Source of the DNA: Astrocystis sublimbata | Taxonomy: Eukaryota; Ascomycota; Sordariomycetes; Xylariales; Xylariaceae | Direction of reading: 5' to 3' | Length of the DNA: 64,000 nucleotides | NCBI GenBank assembly: GCA_022453515.1 | Contig: JAJNNY010000053.1 | Span: 124,001-188,000 of the forward strand | In this document: positions 12,614 through 24,387 of the stretch, in pieces | Position numbering within the stretch: position 1 is the first letter of the stretch | Layout: each line of letters begins with the position of its first letter | The notes under the pieces: model-generated | Seen by the model: only the letters and a program-made list of their open reading frames with translations | Told to the model about the DNA's origin: nothing | The model's database searches: none | Program-made: the position numbers and the translations under genes

Positions 12614-12904
12614 GCTGAGGAAGAAGGAAAGAGGAGGGGTTTATGCACGGGTGTGAGGGACGGCGCGGGCAATATTTGCACTGCACTGCTCACAGCACGG
12701 CACGGGGTGACAGCACAGAAAATTTTCTGGGGTGTGGCCCAAGTAAGAGATAGGCACAAGGGGATGAGCGTCAGAGGAATGTAAGAGGGAGACAAGACAA
12801 GTAAGCCAGCCAGGTTGGTAGACGAGGTAGACAAGGTAGGCAAGGCAGGCAGGCAGGCAGAATTTGGGTTTCTGGAACCAGGCCGCGTCTGGGGTGGCCG
12901 CAGC

Positions 12905-13016
12905 CGAGCGATCGCACGTACGCACGCACAAGCACCCGCACCAGCACAAGCACCACTGCAACAAGCACCAAGCACCAGCACAACACAAGCACGACGAGCA
13001 GGCACAGGGTTAGTAC
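12905..13016. repeat. Degenerate GCACAA/GCACCA tandem tract
   Basis: Imperfect 6-base units of the GCACAA/GCACCA kind run over about 110 bases, 300-400 bases upstream of the APT1 start. On the APT1 sense strand this is a T/G-rich tract. It leaves open several long frames, which are best explained as artefacts of the repeat. Confidence 0.6.
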
Positions 13017-16000
13017 GGGCGTAGCGGCGGGAGTGGGAGGAGTAGTACGTGTAGTAGCAGAGGTGGCGGCGGTGGTAGCGTTGCTAGAGGAGAGACGGTG
13101 AGAGGGGTCTAAGGCAGCTTGGTTGCTTGGGGTGATAGGTTCAGGTTCAAGGTTGATAGCTGGCCTGCCTGTCACAGTCTGGGTGTTTCTCGTGCGGTCT
13201 TGGTCGTGTCTGACTGTTGAAACGGGCCAGGGTTTGCAATCAAGATGGTGCAGCCTGAACAGTCTTGAAGAGGGGCAGAGACCAGAGACCGGGCAGGGCC
13301 GCGCACTTCCCACGCACAACCTCTCAGGGCCAGGCGCCGCGGGCCTGACACGGAAAAGAAACGGAGGGTGGTCGACGTCTAGCTCGTTCTACGCGGACTA
13401 ACGACAGCTAGGAACGAGCCCAGGACCAATGGAAGCCGTCCGGGGCGTCTCGGTCGATAAGCACAATACGAAGAGTAAAGTGGGAGAGAGTGGGAGCGAC
13501 ATGGAGCGAGTGGGAGTGGGAGTGCGGGAGAGTGGGCTGTCGATGTTGGTGAGCAACACCATCTTGCGCGGTTGAGTGTACATTGTGTACCTCGAGATAT
13601 ACATCATCTCTAGCCTGAGGTGGGGGAGTGCAAACGCCGTGGTTGTGGTCGTGAGGGCAGCAGTTGGGGGCCACATCTTTGGTGGGGTGAAAGTACATGG
13701 CCAGGTACTACCCGAGGTATCAGAGCCCCTCCTCGGAGCTTGGATGCTTGGCTCTCGCTTTGGCGGGGCAAGATTATTTTTTTCCCTTCTCCAGTAGATG
13801 TTTTCCCATGCCTCCAATGCTGCCCAGGTGGTCTGCCTGATACCTAGCTTCCCCATAGCAGAGTATCAGAGATTTTTGACGCGTCTGGCTTTAATTGAGG
13901 AATTCTACCTCTAGCCGCATCGGGTATATCGCTTCTGCTAGTGGTACATACCAAATCAGGAAGTTAGCATCCCGGTCCATGTTCGCGATTCGCCATTTGA
14001 CTACTACGACTTGGTACGGCGAGTCCCAAATGTTTGCATGTACAGTTATAAATAACGTGAAATGCATCCAATTCCACATCTACTACCTACCTAGTACGTG
14101 TCCCTGAATGGACTAGCACATGGCCCTCAGATACGCCGCGAGAAATCGATCGATCGATTTGGATGGCTGTTCAAGAGTTATAATTGCCTCGTTGCAAAAA
14201 GACCCGTTTGTCGTCAGGCCAAGTCGGGTCTTTCCAGGAAAGGGCCGCGTATATCAGCAATAATTGGATACACATATCATGGATATTCCATATCATGGTG
14301 TACGTAGATCTTGAGCGGCAAGGCTTCGCTCATCCACTTGAGATCTAGATCTTAAGCTTGGATATATGAGACGAATGCTTAACGGTGAGCTTTCGACAAG
14401 TGCCAAGTGTCCTGGCTCTTATCTAAATGAACAATAATAAGACTCACTAGCTAGATCCCGCACCAATCCGAGCACCCAATCGAGGATTGAGTTGATCCCG
14501 CCTGATACGAAGAGCAATATACGAATGATTGCTCCTACTCCAAATGCATTATCGTCGTCTTGTGCACGCACAGCTAACTAGGTATCCAGGCGTAGTAAGT
14601 CTGATCTGAGATCTGAGAGCGTTGTCTCTTCTGGCCCTCAGGGTCAACATAGTCCGCCGCCATGCATACGCACACAGCTACAATCACGATCAATGGTGGC
14701 TCCTCGTGGGTGCAATTCGTGGACGCCGCAAGGAGCTGTCTCTGGCACCGTTCCATCAAGGGCCGCAACCCCACCATGTTCGCGATGCCACCATACCATA
14801 CCATGCCGAACAAGAGCTAGAAGCCCTGCACGCCGCCACGCTGTCGTGCTCGGCCGCATGGGTCGCTGTCCAGTCTGTTGTCCCGCTAGACACACACTAG
14901 GAGTTAGCTGGTAGGACTTTGCGGCGCCGGGGTCTCTTTGAGAAAGTTGGTCCGGAAAGGCGGTAAGCGGAATCGTCAGCGTCTTATACTGCGTGCTACC
15001 GCATCGTATGTAGGCCAGTCTGTGTACGCAACATGTATCGTTACTCCCCATATGCGCAATCTGACAGTGGACGACGCATGCGGGCCAAGGAGCGCAAGGC
15101 ATTGTGGCCAAACCGGTTGCCTGTGGTGTAATACCAGTGGGTTGTCGTGCAGATGCGATGGCATGCCTGGAGCTCGACCAGGTCCGGCCAGGTCAGGTTC
15201 GGGACGTACCATACTACGAGCCGGCCGTGAGACTGGGGCTCACGATGTTTCATCCAGTACCTTCGACCCCATACCGGTTATATAAGGCACCATACCACAC
15301 CATGCGACCCAATCGAATCGTGACGAAGCTCAAGAGCCCCAAGAACCTCACTCAATTAATCTATCGCCTGTGCGTAATCCGGGGTGGAGGGGTCGGACAA
15401 CTGCCAAGACATACCCTTCGTCCCATCCATTGCCCTCGCTGGGACAGCACCACTTGCTCACATACATGGAGTCAAGGTGTATCATCTCTGCGTGAGTAAG
15501 CTAGATCAAGCGAACGAGCTATATTATCGACATTGCCCAAATCAGGATTCTTACATCATTGCTCTCTACACCGTCTATTCAATTGTTGACAGATCCTTGG
15601 GGCCTATCGACTAGAGTGACCGGTCATGATTCTCTTATATCGGCATCTGGGACAACATAGCACAAGCCAATGAAAATGCGCCGAGGCCTGTGTGTACATA
15701 CATACATCTTCATGGGTTGTATCAAGAGCAAACCCGAAGTATGGGGTGTGTAGGTTTGATATCGTCGATATGGAGCAGCTTTGTGAGATGTGATATATTC
15801 CGGTGAATGGTGGGGAGCGACAGTCTCAAAGACGACTTACCGGGATACCGTTATTGTAAGTCAGGTAGACATTGAGAGGTTGCGTTGGTGTTACGTACAG
15901 TTCTAGACACTTGCGATTGAGCCAGGGATCGTACCTTCTCAATGCGTACCTGAATAAGTATCTAACCTAGGCCGGTGCCTGCGAAATACCTACACAGGAA

Positions 16001-16201
16001 CCCCACGTATTCTGGAGTGTCCATTTCCATCCGACGAAGGGCACTTCGGTTGCTCTCCTCGTCCTCCGCCCTCCACCGTCCGTGCTTCCTTCACTTCATT
16101 CCACCCCACAGACCAATACCCACTAACCTTACTACCATTATCACTATCACTATCAACCATCTCTTGGTTCTTGCTTGGGAGCTTACGCATACAGCCCCGA
16201 C

Positions 16202-16297
16202 ATGGCAGGTCTAATCGCCCAGAATATCGATTCCTTTACGTCTTGGAATCAGACAATGCAGACGCTTTCTTCCACTGGCCAGTTTTTCCCCCTCTGA
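16202..16297 (+). CDS. Short candidate ORF (31 aa), possibly a gene remnant
   Basis: An ATG at 16202 follows a CA/CT-rich leader that looks like a fungal 5' UTR. The 31-codon frame stops at 16297, right after a TTTTTCCCCC run. In another frame, an open protein-like stretch continues to 16446 with several Trp, Arg and Phe residues. This may be a small protein, or the first exon of a gene broken at the homopolymer run. I do not recognise either part. Confidence 0.2.
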   Translation: MAGLIAQNIDSFTSWNQTMQTLSSTGQFFPL

Positions 16298-19009
16298 CCT
16301 GGTTCCGACGGCGCCTCGGTGCTACCGCCACCACAGTAGACTGGACCAGGGTGCGCATCGTTGTTGACCAACAGCCGTTCTTCTCAAGGATACGATTGTT
16401 TTGTATGTTTTCGTGTTGGTCGTTACTAAGGGCCGGCAGCCAGTAGCAACCGCTTTCCCGCCCAGGTTCATGTGTTGCTCCACACCTGGGGGCAGCCAAA
16501 CGAGATGTGATATGTTGGTTGAGTGTTGAGTGTGTAGCTGTACACGCAGGAGAGCAGCTCAGTCAGGGCTGGGAACAAAGCCGACCAGCCAGCTCACCTA
16601 CGGAGTACATGCCCATCCCCCCTCTGCGTCTGCTTTGCAGCACTTGATCAAACTAATCAGACCAATCCGAATGCCTGCGATCATCTTATTCCCCGCTGCA
16701 ACAACGATCAATCGAGCTATCTGCACGTTTGCAACCACACCACTCTCGCCGTTATTACTCATTTTCTGCCCCCGTTCCCGGTTCCGGCTTTCCGCTTCCC
16801 TTTTCACCGGTATAGTTCTTTGCTTTTGCTAAATCTTTCTCTGCGTAAGCCATGCGAGCATGGACATCTACTCCTAGTGGCTGATGATTGCATCTATTTA
16901 TTCCGATAGTGCATGACTCGTTTGTCGTTGGTAGATCCGGGGCACACGGCAGTGCATCAAGGATGCTGATGACTCTTTTCGACGACTAGCTCAACTACCG
17001 AGAACTGACCGAACTGTGGGTTCTATCAAATTTTATGATAAGGTGCTATATACTTGCTCGTCTACACGGACCTCATCTATGCGGTATGCGTCATCGATCC
17101 AATAGCGACGGTTCTGTCATGAATTTTGACAAGACTGCAAAACTTGGGGATACCGGTACAGGGACGTTAACTCGACTGTATCTTTGTTTTTCTAGCTTCT
17201 CCGTGCTAGAAATGCTCCGACATACGAGACTGGGAAAACATCTCATGACTGTTCACGTTGAACAAATGAGCGACCCCCACACTAGAGGGTGAGATGGGCA
17301 CAAATCTGTGGCCGAATTCGGCAACCATGAATACTCTGCGCCCAACTCGAGTCGACCAGATCGAGATCAGGCCAATTCATCAGTTGGCAACAATTCCAAC
17401 GACATCAATGCCCACCTAAAAGACTTCTCACTAACTGTGGATCTGCGAATTGTAGCCCCCCCTGCAAATTGCGTAACACTCACCGAAATCTTGCCCGCGA
17501 ATTTGGCCTTTAATGCCGTCCTGAGAATGATTCAGCATATACCCCATGCAGCACTTATTGGCCAAGAAGGAAAAAGGCTGCGGGGACACCGCTCGGTTTA
17601 CTCGTATGTTGGTTCATTCTTGGTGCTAGATCGAGCTGAACATGCCTTTATCCGTTCTATTGATGTCGTCAGCAGGAGCGGCACTATTGTTTATATATGA
17701 TTGTCGAACCTGCAACAAGAGATCGATCAATCTGATAGGCAGCCTTGTCACATATTACATTCTGCGTGGCCCCTGCAAGTTGCCGATCTTCTTGCTCAGG
17801 ATCTAGCCACTAATTCAGCTCCGAGAAACTGATGGCTCTTGATCAGTAATCATCCCGTCAAGACAGTCTCAAAACTGTTGAGAATATGTCCCCAGATCTT
17901 CAGACGTCTAGGTCCATATGTCCTATTGGAAGGTGAATGATCCATATGCTCGATAGCTGCCGGAGACAAATCTACGATATGAACTCGAACGCATGTGTCG
18001 TCAAATGCGCGTAGGGCAGAAGAAATTATTGATTGGGCAGCTTTCGAACAGGTGGGCTAACTTAAGGCATTAAAAACATGCAGCTGAATCCGGCATACTG
18101 CAGAAAGCAACTAAAACTTTGACGTTGCTTACATATGGCCCTATGGGTGTGAAGCTACGACGATACCCGCGTACTTACTCACTCACTTACAATGCCAGCC
18201 AGCAATAGCAATTTCGCTCGCCCCAGCATAGTTCCTTTTCTCTTTTCAGTGCAGGAATTTGCTAATACCTAGCTAGCTATGCAGGATTTCATGCATTGCT
18301 ATGTTGCGCCGCAAAGAACCTCCACAGGAACTCCGCTCTGCTGCAGAGGCATATCAGGTTTTGCAAGCCGCTCATCCAAACTCTCCTTGGACGCTGCTAT
18401 TGGCACAGCAGACTATTCAGCTGCCATCTGTCTCCTCGTTGGGTCTCAGTTCAGACTAGGCGTGCTGAGGTACTGAGCTATTATCTGCAAACCGTACACC
18501 CAGATCTGCGCTGGGGATGCAAGATGTCAAGTTGCCGGCTGCACCCTCCTTAAATGTTTCACTCACACCCGTTCCCCCCCTCCCCAGATTCGTCAACGTG
18601 CAGTGGGGATATGTCTCAGACAATACATATTATGGATTAGGATTATTAATTCTATCTACTTAAACAGTTCAGTTTCTAGAAGGGGTATCATCGGCTGTGC
18701 CCGGCATTGGGCATCTGTACAGGCAAATCGCAAAACCACAAGCAGTAACAACAATGCCAAACACACAACAAACAACAAACAACAACAACATGCCCCACCT
18801 CTCGTCTGGGAACGCGAAGACAGAGTGAGGCTATATGCAATCGCCTGATTTACAGTGATTGCTTGCCTCAAGTAGGTAAGGAGGACGAACCATCACCACG
18901 GACGCATTTACCAACCTCCTAGACGTGGTTGGCTGGCGATAAGTCGATTGCACGCCATGTGGCAGACTAAATTGTCCGCTCATCAGCCGCTCCAAACCTC
19001 GCATCCCTA

Positions 19010-21345
19010 TCACTGAAAATGCAGTCGAATGATGGAGAACAGCATGTTCTGCAACACATGGAGCATGACCGCGACGCTCGTGGGTAGCAGCTCAGGCCAG
19101 ACGGCCAGGTCGACGCGTCCCTCGACATTAGCGTTGATGCCGAAGATCCAGCGGATGAGGCCCCTCAGCACCAGCCCCGCGGCCAGCTCGCAGGCCCAGG
19201 TGACGGCGGAGGCGCTCAGGGTGAGGGTGAAGTTGTAGGGCTCTTCGGGGTCGTCGAAGGCGAAGTACGGGTACACGTCGGTGTTGGGGCCGAAGTGCAG
19301 CACTACGATGCTGCCTAGAAAGGCCAGCATGCTCACGTTCTCGGCCAGGAACCGGATGAAGACGTTGCGCGTGCAGATCTTCTGGTACGACCCGTACGAC
19401 TGCCCCGTCAGCCCCAGCATCGTGAGCGCGCGGTGATACGTCTTCGTCATGGTCAGCGGCGTCAGGATGATGAGGAAGCCCGACGAGAGCGTCTGCAGCC
19501 AGATGAAATCCTTGGGCGAGCGCAGGCGTGCGTATAACGCCCGCACGTAGGTTTGGTAGGTCAGCATGAAGTATCTGGAGTAGCATGTCAGCGGATATCT
19601 TCAATCTTCATTTCTCGATGCTCATGCTTTGTAGGCTTCCACCTTCGATGATGCCAGAAGAGAAGATAAAGGGGGAGCCAACTCACAGCTTGAAGATCCA
19701 GCTCAAGGGGTAGCTGCCCACACGCTCGCCTTCGTTGCCACCCAGGATCCACCCTGTAAGCATATCTAGCAGGTGAACCGTGACGACCCAGCTGTAGACG
19801 TACACGATCGTGTCCCAACTGTTGTGCGGCAGGGTGCGGAGGTAGATCTCGGCGTACGCCTCCCCTATCACGTAGGCGAGCAAGCTGATGAGAAGCGCGA
19901 GGCAGAACCACACGAAGCGCACAAAGCTCGCGGGCAGCCACCGGCGGCGCTGCATTAACGCGCTGGTCGGGGGCGGCTCGTTGTGCTCGGCGGCGATCTG
20001 TAGGTCCGCGGCGTCGGGATCGAAGGCGGCCCACCGCTGCTGCTGCTGGGCCCGACGAATGCGAGGGTCCCGCATCGAACCGCTGCCGTTCTCGCCGGTC
20101 CACCATGAGCTGGTGAAGATGCGCTGCGTCTCGGACAGCGAGTGCCGGAGCCCCAGATGCCGCTCGTGCGTCATCAGGATGCAGAAGGCGATGGCGACGG
20201 GCAAGGCCATGATGATGAAGGTCCAGCTGATCCAGGCCGTGTTGTGGATCGTCAGGAACCGCGCCTCAGGGATCAGGTACACGGGGATCGGCGCGGCGAG
20301 GGATATGATGGCGATCAGCGAAATGGTGAGCGGGAAGCCGAGCGTAGACGGCCACCAGTTCAGCGAGTACAGGTTGAACACCTTGGTGATCCAGATCAGC
20401 GCCGTGAGGTTGTAGAACCCGTAGTAGACGAAGAGGAAGAACCAGAAGTTCACGCGCACACGGGCTTCGCCGTGGCCGGGGGCGCGGTGGCTCGGGGATG
20501 TGGGAGGATGCGGCGGGTCGTCGGCCTCTCTTGATGTAGTGAAGAGGGTGTCGAGGAAGGTCTGCGGCGGCTTCGAGTGAGAGGCGCCGAGGGGATATTG
20601 TGGGAATGGTATCGCGCACCATGTCACCGCCTAGGAAGTGCGTTGTTAGCTACCGAGTAATCCGAACACCAATCGAAAGATCCCATGTTCGAGTGCCGCT
20701 TGACACATCGCTGAGCCTCCATCTTGAAAGCAGTATCCGCATGTCCTAGCACGATATACTACCCCTTTCTTTCCCTTCCCATCATGAGAAACCCGCAACG
20801 AAAGATGTATGCAAACTCACCAAAACAGCAGGCAGCAGAACCAAAAGCCCCCAACGACTCCACCACGTCTCGACAACCCTCCGCACAGCGCCATGTCTAG
20901 GCGCGACCCAGAGATCCTCCACATTCCGCCTCGTTTTCCTCACCGCCCTCCGACATATCCTACGCAGCCGAAAAGCCTTATACTTATAACCCGCACTACC
21001 ACCACCATCACCAGCAATACCTTGCCCGTCCTCACTATCGTCCTCAGAAGAATCCCATTCCTCCTCCCCTTCATCCTCCTCCTCCTCCTCCTCGGCAAGA
21101 CCTGCGGCGATCAAAGCTCCGTACCCGACGTGTACGCTGCCTCGTCCTGGAACCGACAGGGCATCCCGCGAAGGGAATATGCTGCGGTTGAGGTTGAGGT
21201 TGTTATAGTGGGAAGAGGCAGAGGCAGAGGTGGAGCGTGGCGGGACGGCGCGGAAGCGGCCGAGTAAGGGCGTGGTGCTGTCGGCGCGCGAGGTGGAGGA
21301 GGGGCCTGTCTCGGTGCCGGGGATGAAGGGGAAGAAGTCGGGCAT
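19010..21345 (-). CDS. Multispanning membrane protein of unknown function, three exons
   Basis: Exons on the minus strand are 21345-20821, 20630-19687 and 19574-19010, giving 677 aa. The first 155 residues are polar, with Ser-rich sequence and an acidic block of Glu/Asp near residues 82-103, followed by a basic Arg/Lys stretch. A hydrophobic segment near 164-180 crosses the first splice site. The second exon holds roughly five more membrane segments separated by a polar loop near residues 355-405, and the third exon has four to five, ending in a hydrophobic helix before the C-terminal HFQ. Two short introns (190 and 112 bases) have GTGAGT donors. It resembles conserved hypothetical integral membrane proteins of filamentous ascomycetes, but I cannot assign a family or transport substrate. 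Third-position G/C preference is strong, supporting a real gene. Confidence 0.85.
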
Positions 21346-21951
21346 GGCGGCGCGGCCGTTGGTCTTGAGGTTATGTTCGGTTCGGTCCCGTCGGCTGGTG
21401 GGCTTGTCGATCGCTAGGGAGTGTGGTGTCGTATTGTGTGGTGTTGTATTATAAGATATGAACTGGGTTATTGGTTGGCTGTTGCGCCTTTCTTCCCCGG
21501 CCGCGCCGGCCCAGATCTGAGGTTGTTGTCTGTCTCCCGTCCGGAGGTTATTGTGTTACGTTGTTTGTGTCACGGTCGGTCGGTGCCCATGTATAACTTA
21601 GGTGGCTGCTCGGGAATACACTATCGCTTCGATATCGCGAATCAAATCGTTCGAGCGGTCGTCGGGGGTTACTGGTCTTGTGTTGTGCAAAGCGGAACGG
21701 CTTTATTGCTTCACTTTCGAATGTCACATGTCACATGTCGCATGTTCGCTACCTAGATTCCCCTTCCCAGGTCACCGCCCTTTCACTATGTAGGTACCTA
21801 GGCAGTAACCGCGACAGCCGAGAACTCACCCCGCAAACACTGACTGACTGACGTAAACCGGGGACAGAGCCGGCGGCGAAGATGCCGTGGGGGAAGAAAA
21901 GGCGGGATGCATTACATTGCTCGACTTGGGTTTTACCACGACGTAACTAAA

Positions 21952-21966
21952 CGGGCTTTTAGCCCG
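21952..21966. repeat. Inverted repeat CGGGCT-TTT-AGCCCG
   Basis: A perfect 6-base stem with a 3-base loop, inside a GC-alternating stretch rich in GAGC/GGGC strings. On its own it could form a small hairpin. Confidence 0.6.
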
Positions 21967-22082
21967 AGCTTGGCCTAAGGCGAGCCTGAGCTGGGTCCCG
22001 CTTTTACATAACTTCTTGCATTATTACGGACCATACGAAACGGTGACCACTTAATAACCTTGAAGTAAACGGTTTCTTGACC

Positions 22083-22098
22083 AACTTCCTAGGAAGTT
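22083..22098. repeat. 16-base perfect palindrome
   Basis: The sequence AACTTCCTAGGAAGTT is fully self-complementary. It is flanked by near-complementary AACCTTG (about 22056) and CAAGGTT (about 22101), so the whole 22055-22108 block could fold as a longer imperfect palindrome. Confidence 0.75.
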
Positions 22099-22129
22099 CC
22101 AAGGTTAGTCTCGGCTAAGGAGAAGAGCT

Positions 22130-22150
22130 AATACGATGTAATATCGTATT
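22130..22150. repeat. Hairpin AATACGAT / ATCGTATT
   Basis: An exact 8-base stem with a 5-base loop (GTAAT), 55 bases past the stop codon of the APH-type gene on the other strand. Confidence 0.7.
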
Positions 22151-22204
22151 ATCTTGCATCCTTATTACATTATCTCTGCAAGTATTTATGAGCCTAAACA
22201 TCCT

Positions 22205-23083
22205 TCAAAAATCGTACAAATCGTTCCAGAAAAGGATGTCACCCAGAAAGTCTTCGGACAGATTGAGAGCCGCGAAGTTTTCCCGTCGAGGGGACCGAAT
22301 CTTGACATGCACCTCACCCGCTGTCTTTCGCCCGAAGTAACCTGCCATCTCCCAGTCGACCAGCCCCACGATCTTATCGTCGTCGACAATGCAGTTTGAC
22401 GGCGTGAAGTCGTTATGCATGAAGCAGAGATCCGGATCGTGATTGTCTTTGGAGAAGATGATGTCGTGCTCGAGCTCCTGGATACCTCGACGTGCCTTCG
22501 GGTCTGCATCATCAACAACGTAGGCTCGGGTCGTGCTCGAGGAAGGAGGCTTGATCGCGTTCAAGCATCGCAAGATGTCGCGTGCCTCATCTTTAAACGC
22601 TTGTTTCTGTGCCGCGGATATATATTGCCACGCGACGTTGAGGCCGACACCGGCGATTCTCTCCTGCACTAAGACATCTCTGCCCTTGATCTTGCTAGCA
22701 AAATAGATGATTGGGACTTTGACATCCTCCAACACCGCTCTGGCTAGGGCGGTGGCCTTGACTTCGTTTGCATCGGCGTAAGAGAAGTCTCGACTCGCGC
22801 GTCTGCCGCCAAGCTGGGCGTGGAGATGGCTTGACTTGATGATGACGCTCCCGACTGCGAATACATCCCGCGCCCCCTCCAGACCCTCATATATCCTGTT
22901 GGAGGTGTTGCACAGGTCAAGCACAGAGGCCCGATACTTCAATGACTCTTCAGAGACTGAGTTGGTGTGCTTGAGGTCGGGCTGGAAGTCGTCTGAGGCG
23001 GGTAAGTAGCGTCCATAAAGCGGAACGTCGGAATAGCGGTCGTTGGCCGGTATTTTTGCTGGGTTCGCTTCGTATGGGTTCAT
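22205..23083 (-). CDS. APH-fold phosphotransferase family protein
   Basis: This is a single-exon gene of 292 aa in the aminoglycoside-phosphotransferase/choline-kinase-like superfamily (APH, PF01636 type). Visible signatures are the N-lobe strand VGSVIIKS (78-85), the catalytic loop HNDFTPSN (223-230) and the metal-binding DWEMAG (243-248). An aspartate and asparagine are correctly placed in the loop. Length and architecture fit the many fungal APH-family paralogues, most with unknown small-molecule substrates; antibiotic resistance should not be assumed. The first ATG, 23083, gives a sensible N-terminus. Confidence 0.9.
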   Translation of the reverse strand: MNPYEANPAKIPANDRYSDVPLYGRYLPASDDFQPDLKHTNSVSEESLKYRASVLDLCNTSNRIYEGLEGARDVFAVGSVIIKSSHLHAQLGGRRASRDFSYADANEVKATALARAVLEDVKVPIIYFASKIKGRDVLVQERIAGVGLNVAWQYISAAQKQAFKDEARDILRCLNAIKPPSSSTTRAYVVDDADPKARRGIQELEHDIIFSKDNHDPDLCFMHNDFTPSNCIVDDDKIVGLVDWEMAGYFGRKTAGEVHVKIRSPRRENFAALNLSEDFLGDILFWNDLYDF

Positions 23084-24387
23084 GTTGAAGATGGGATGAT
23101 GGACTGACTGTGAAGGATTACAGGCTGGGAGTGACTGTTACGCAGATCTAATGACGAGGCGTAAGGTTTGCTTGGCACGATATTGCCGTTGCTCAAATGC
23201 GATACTCGATCAAGTTGTCTTTTTTTCTATTTCGTTGTAATCGTCGATATAAAACTCGGAATTTGAAGTAACTACCTTTTCTGAGAAGTTGTATAGCGGA
23301 GGTACATGGCTAGAATGCTGTTGGCACCAGCTTATCGAGCTGGTGAGCCTGCGAACCCAAGATAACGGTGAAATCAGACCGTTTTTCGGCACCGTTTTCT
23401 CTGTGCATAAATCATACATGAATGATGTCTTTAATCACTACCTAGTAGCCTGAGAATTGGCTGAACCGAGCGCGAGTTAGAGGGTCGTTAATACTACTAA
23501 GGTACCTGTTAGTTAGTTGTACCACCTGACCAAGGTAAAATTTCCAGGGTCTTCTTAATCAAGTCAAGTCCATGGGCATGCGGAAGGCCTAGAGAAGAAG
23601 CAGCAAGTCTTACCGACCTCATGATAAGAAGGTAAACAATCTGTACTCTCAAGGTTCTTGACAACTTGTGTGTGGGATAATTAACAAGCATCTCGAAGTT
23701 GCATTTCGATGTGCAGTAAGCATACGGACAGTTGATTAGTGATTAGTGAAGAAGCTTCATGATGTTATGTAACATTTTAGGGGTATTTCCCCCGTGCCGG
23801 ACCGAGCATGGATGACCCCTGCTCCGCTAGGTATGCCCCTCGACAGCACGCATAGTAAAGTACCCTGCAGATGCGAACTCCCGAGGGACGAATCTCGCTC
23901 GACGAACGCGGAATTCCCAAGATCAGTAAGTAGTAGGTAAGTATGTCCCCGAGAGGCTCAGCCGATTAGGTTTTGCGGCGCGTACACTCGATATGCCGAT
24001 CGGTATTAGTATAGACTGGATTGGAACGCGCAGGGTTTTTGGGGGTAAGTTTAGTTTTTATTTAGGTAGGTATCGTTGGTCTCGTCATCCACTAGGTATG
24101 TAGGCAGGCATACTACTAGGTACCCTTCTCCTCCTCCAGCCTGTAATGTCAGTTCATGAATCTCTAACATGACATCCATGCTGCTGCCGCTCGACTAATG
24201 GCCTCGGCCATAGTAAATATGTATGTGTGTGTGTAAATGCGTATGTTCCAGCCGTGCATCATAAATCCCATCCGTTTCCCTGTACTATAACCTTCGCAAT
24301 GCTTCGTTACCGCTATGCCGTATAAATCCAAGTCGTAGTAATGGGAACCAGCCTCGCCTTATTCATTAAAATAACCCCTTGCCATCA
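23084..24387. other. Intergenic region between APH-type gene and Zn2Cys6 regulator
   Basis: Contains the APH-type promoter and the 3' flank of the regulator. A/T-rich patches and CTAGGTA-type motifs (for example near 24062 and 24116) are present. I see no coding sequence. Confidence 0.5.

Larger units (their letters stand above)
12614..19009. other. 6.4 kb gene-poor region
   Basis: The part next to APT1 (12614-13400) is its promoter and leader side, with a CA-rich repeat tract. The rest has only short frames without domain or splice support. The best candidate for a gene or gene remnant is at 16202-16446. AT-rich patches near 14 kb and 18 kb show no mobile-element coding sequence. Confidence 0.45.
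21346..22204. other. Intergenic region with palindrome cluster
   Basis: This contains the promoter of the membrane-protein gene on its left and the 3' flank of the APH-type gene on its right. Between them lie a TAGGTACCTA palindrome (21791-21800) and several inverted repeats between 21952 and 22150. No coding signal is seen. Confidence 0.55.

Noticed and set aside
12610..13319. Several minus-strand frames rich in Cys, Ala, Val or Leu
   Set aside because: They come from the GCACAA/GCACCA repeat tract read in different frames and from the APT1 leader.
13398..13856. 152-codon minus frame
   Set aside because: Low-complexity Thr/Ser/Pro content, no domain and no splice signals; not supportable as a gene.
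14644..15111. 155-codon minus frame in the gene-poor region
   Set aside because: No recognisable domain, irregular amino-acid composition and overlap with other equally open frames.
17308..17700. 130-codon + frame
   Set aside because: Starts with GTG rather than ATG, lacks domain or splice evidence, and sits in A/T-rich gene-poor sequence.
22205..23083. Reading the APH-type gene as an antibiotic-resistance gene
   Set aside because: The fold signatures are shared by many fungal APH-family kinases of unknown substrate; nothing in the sequence or context indicates an antibiotic.
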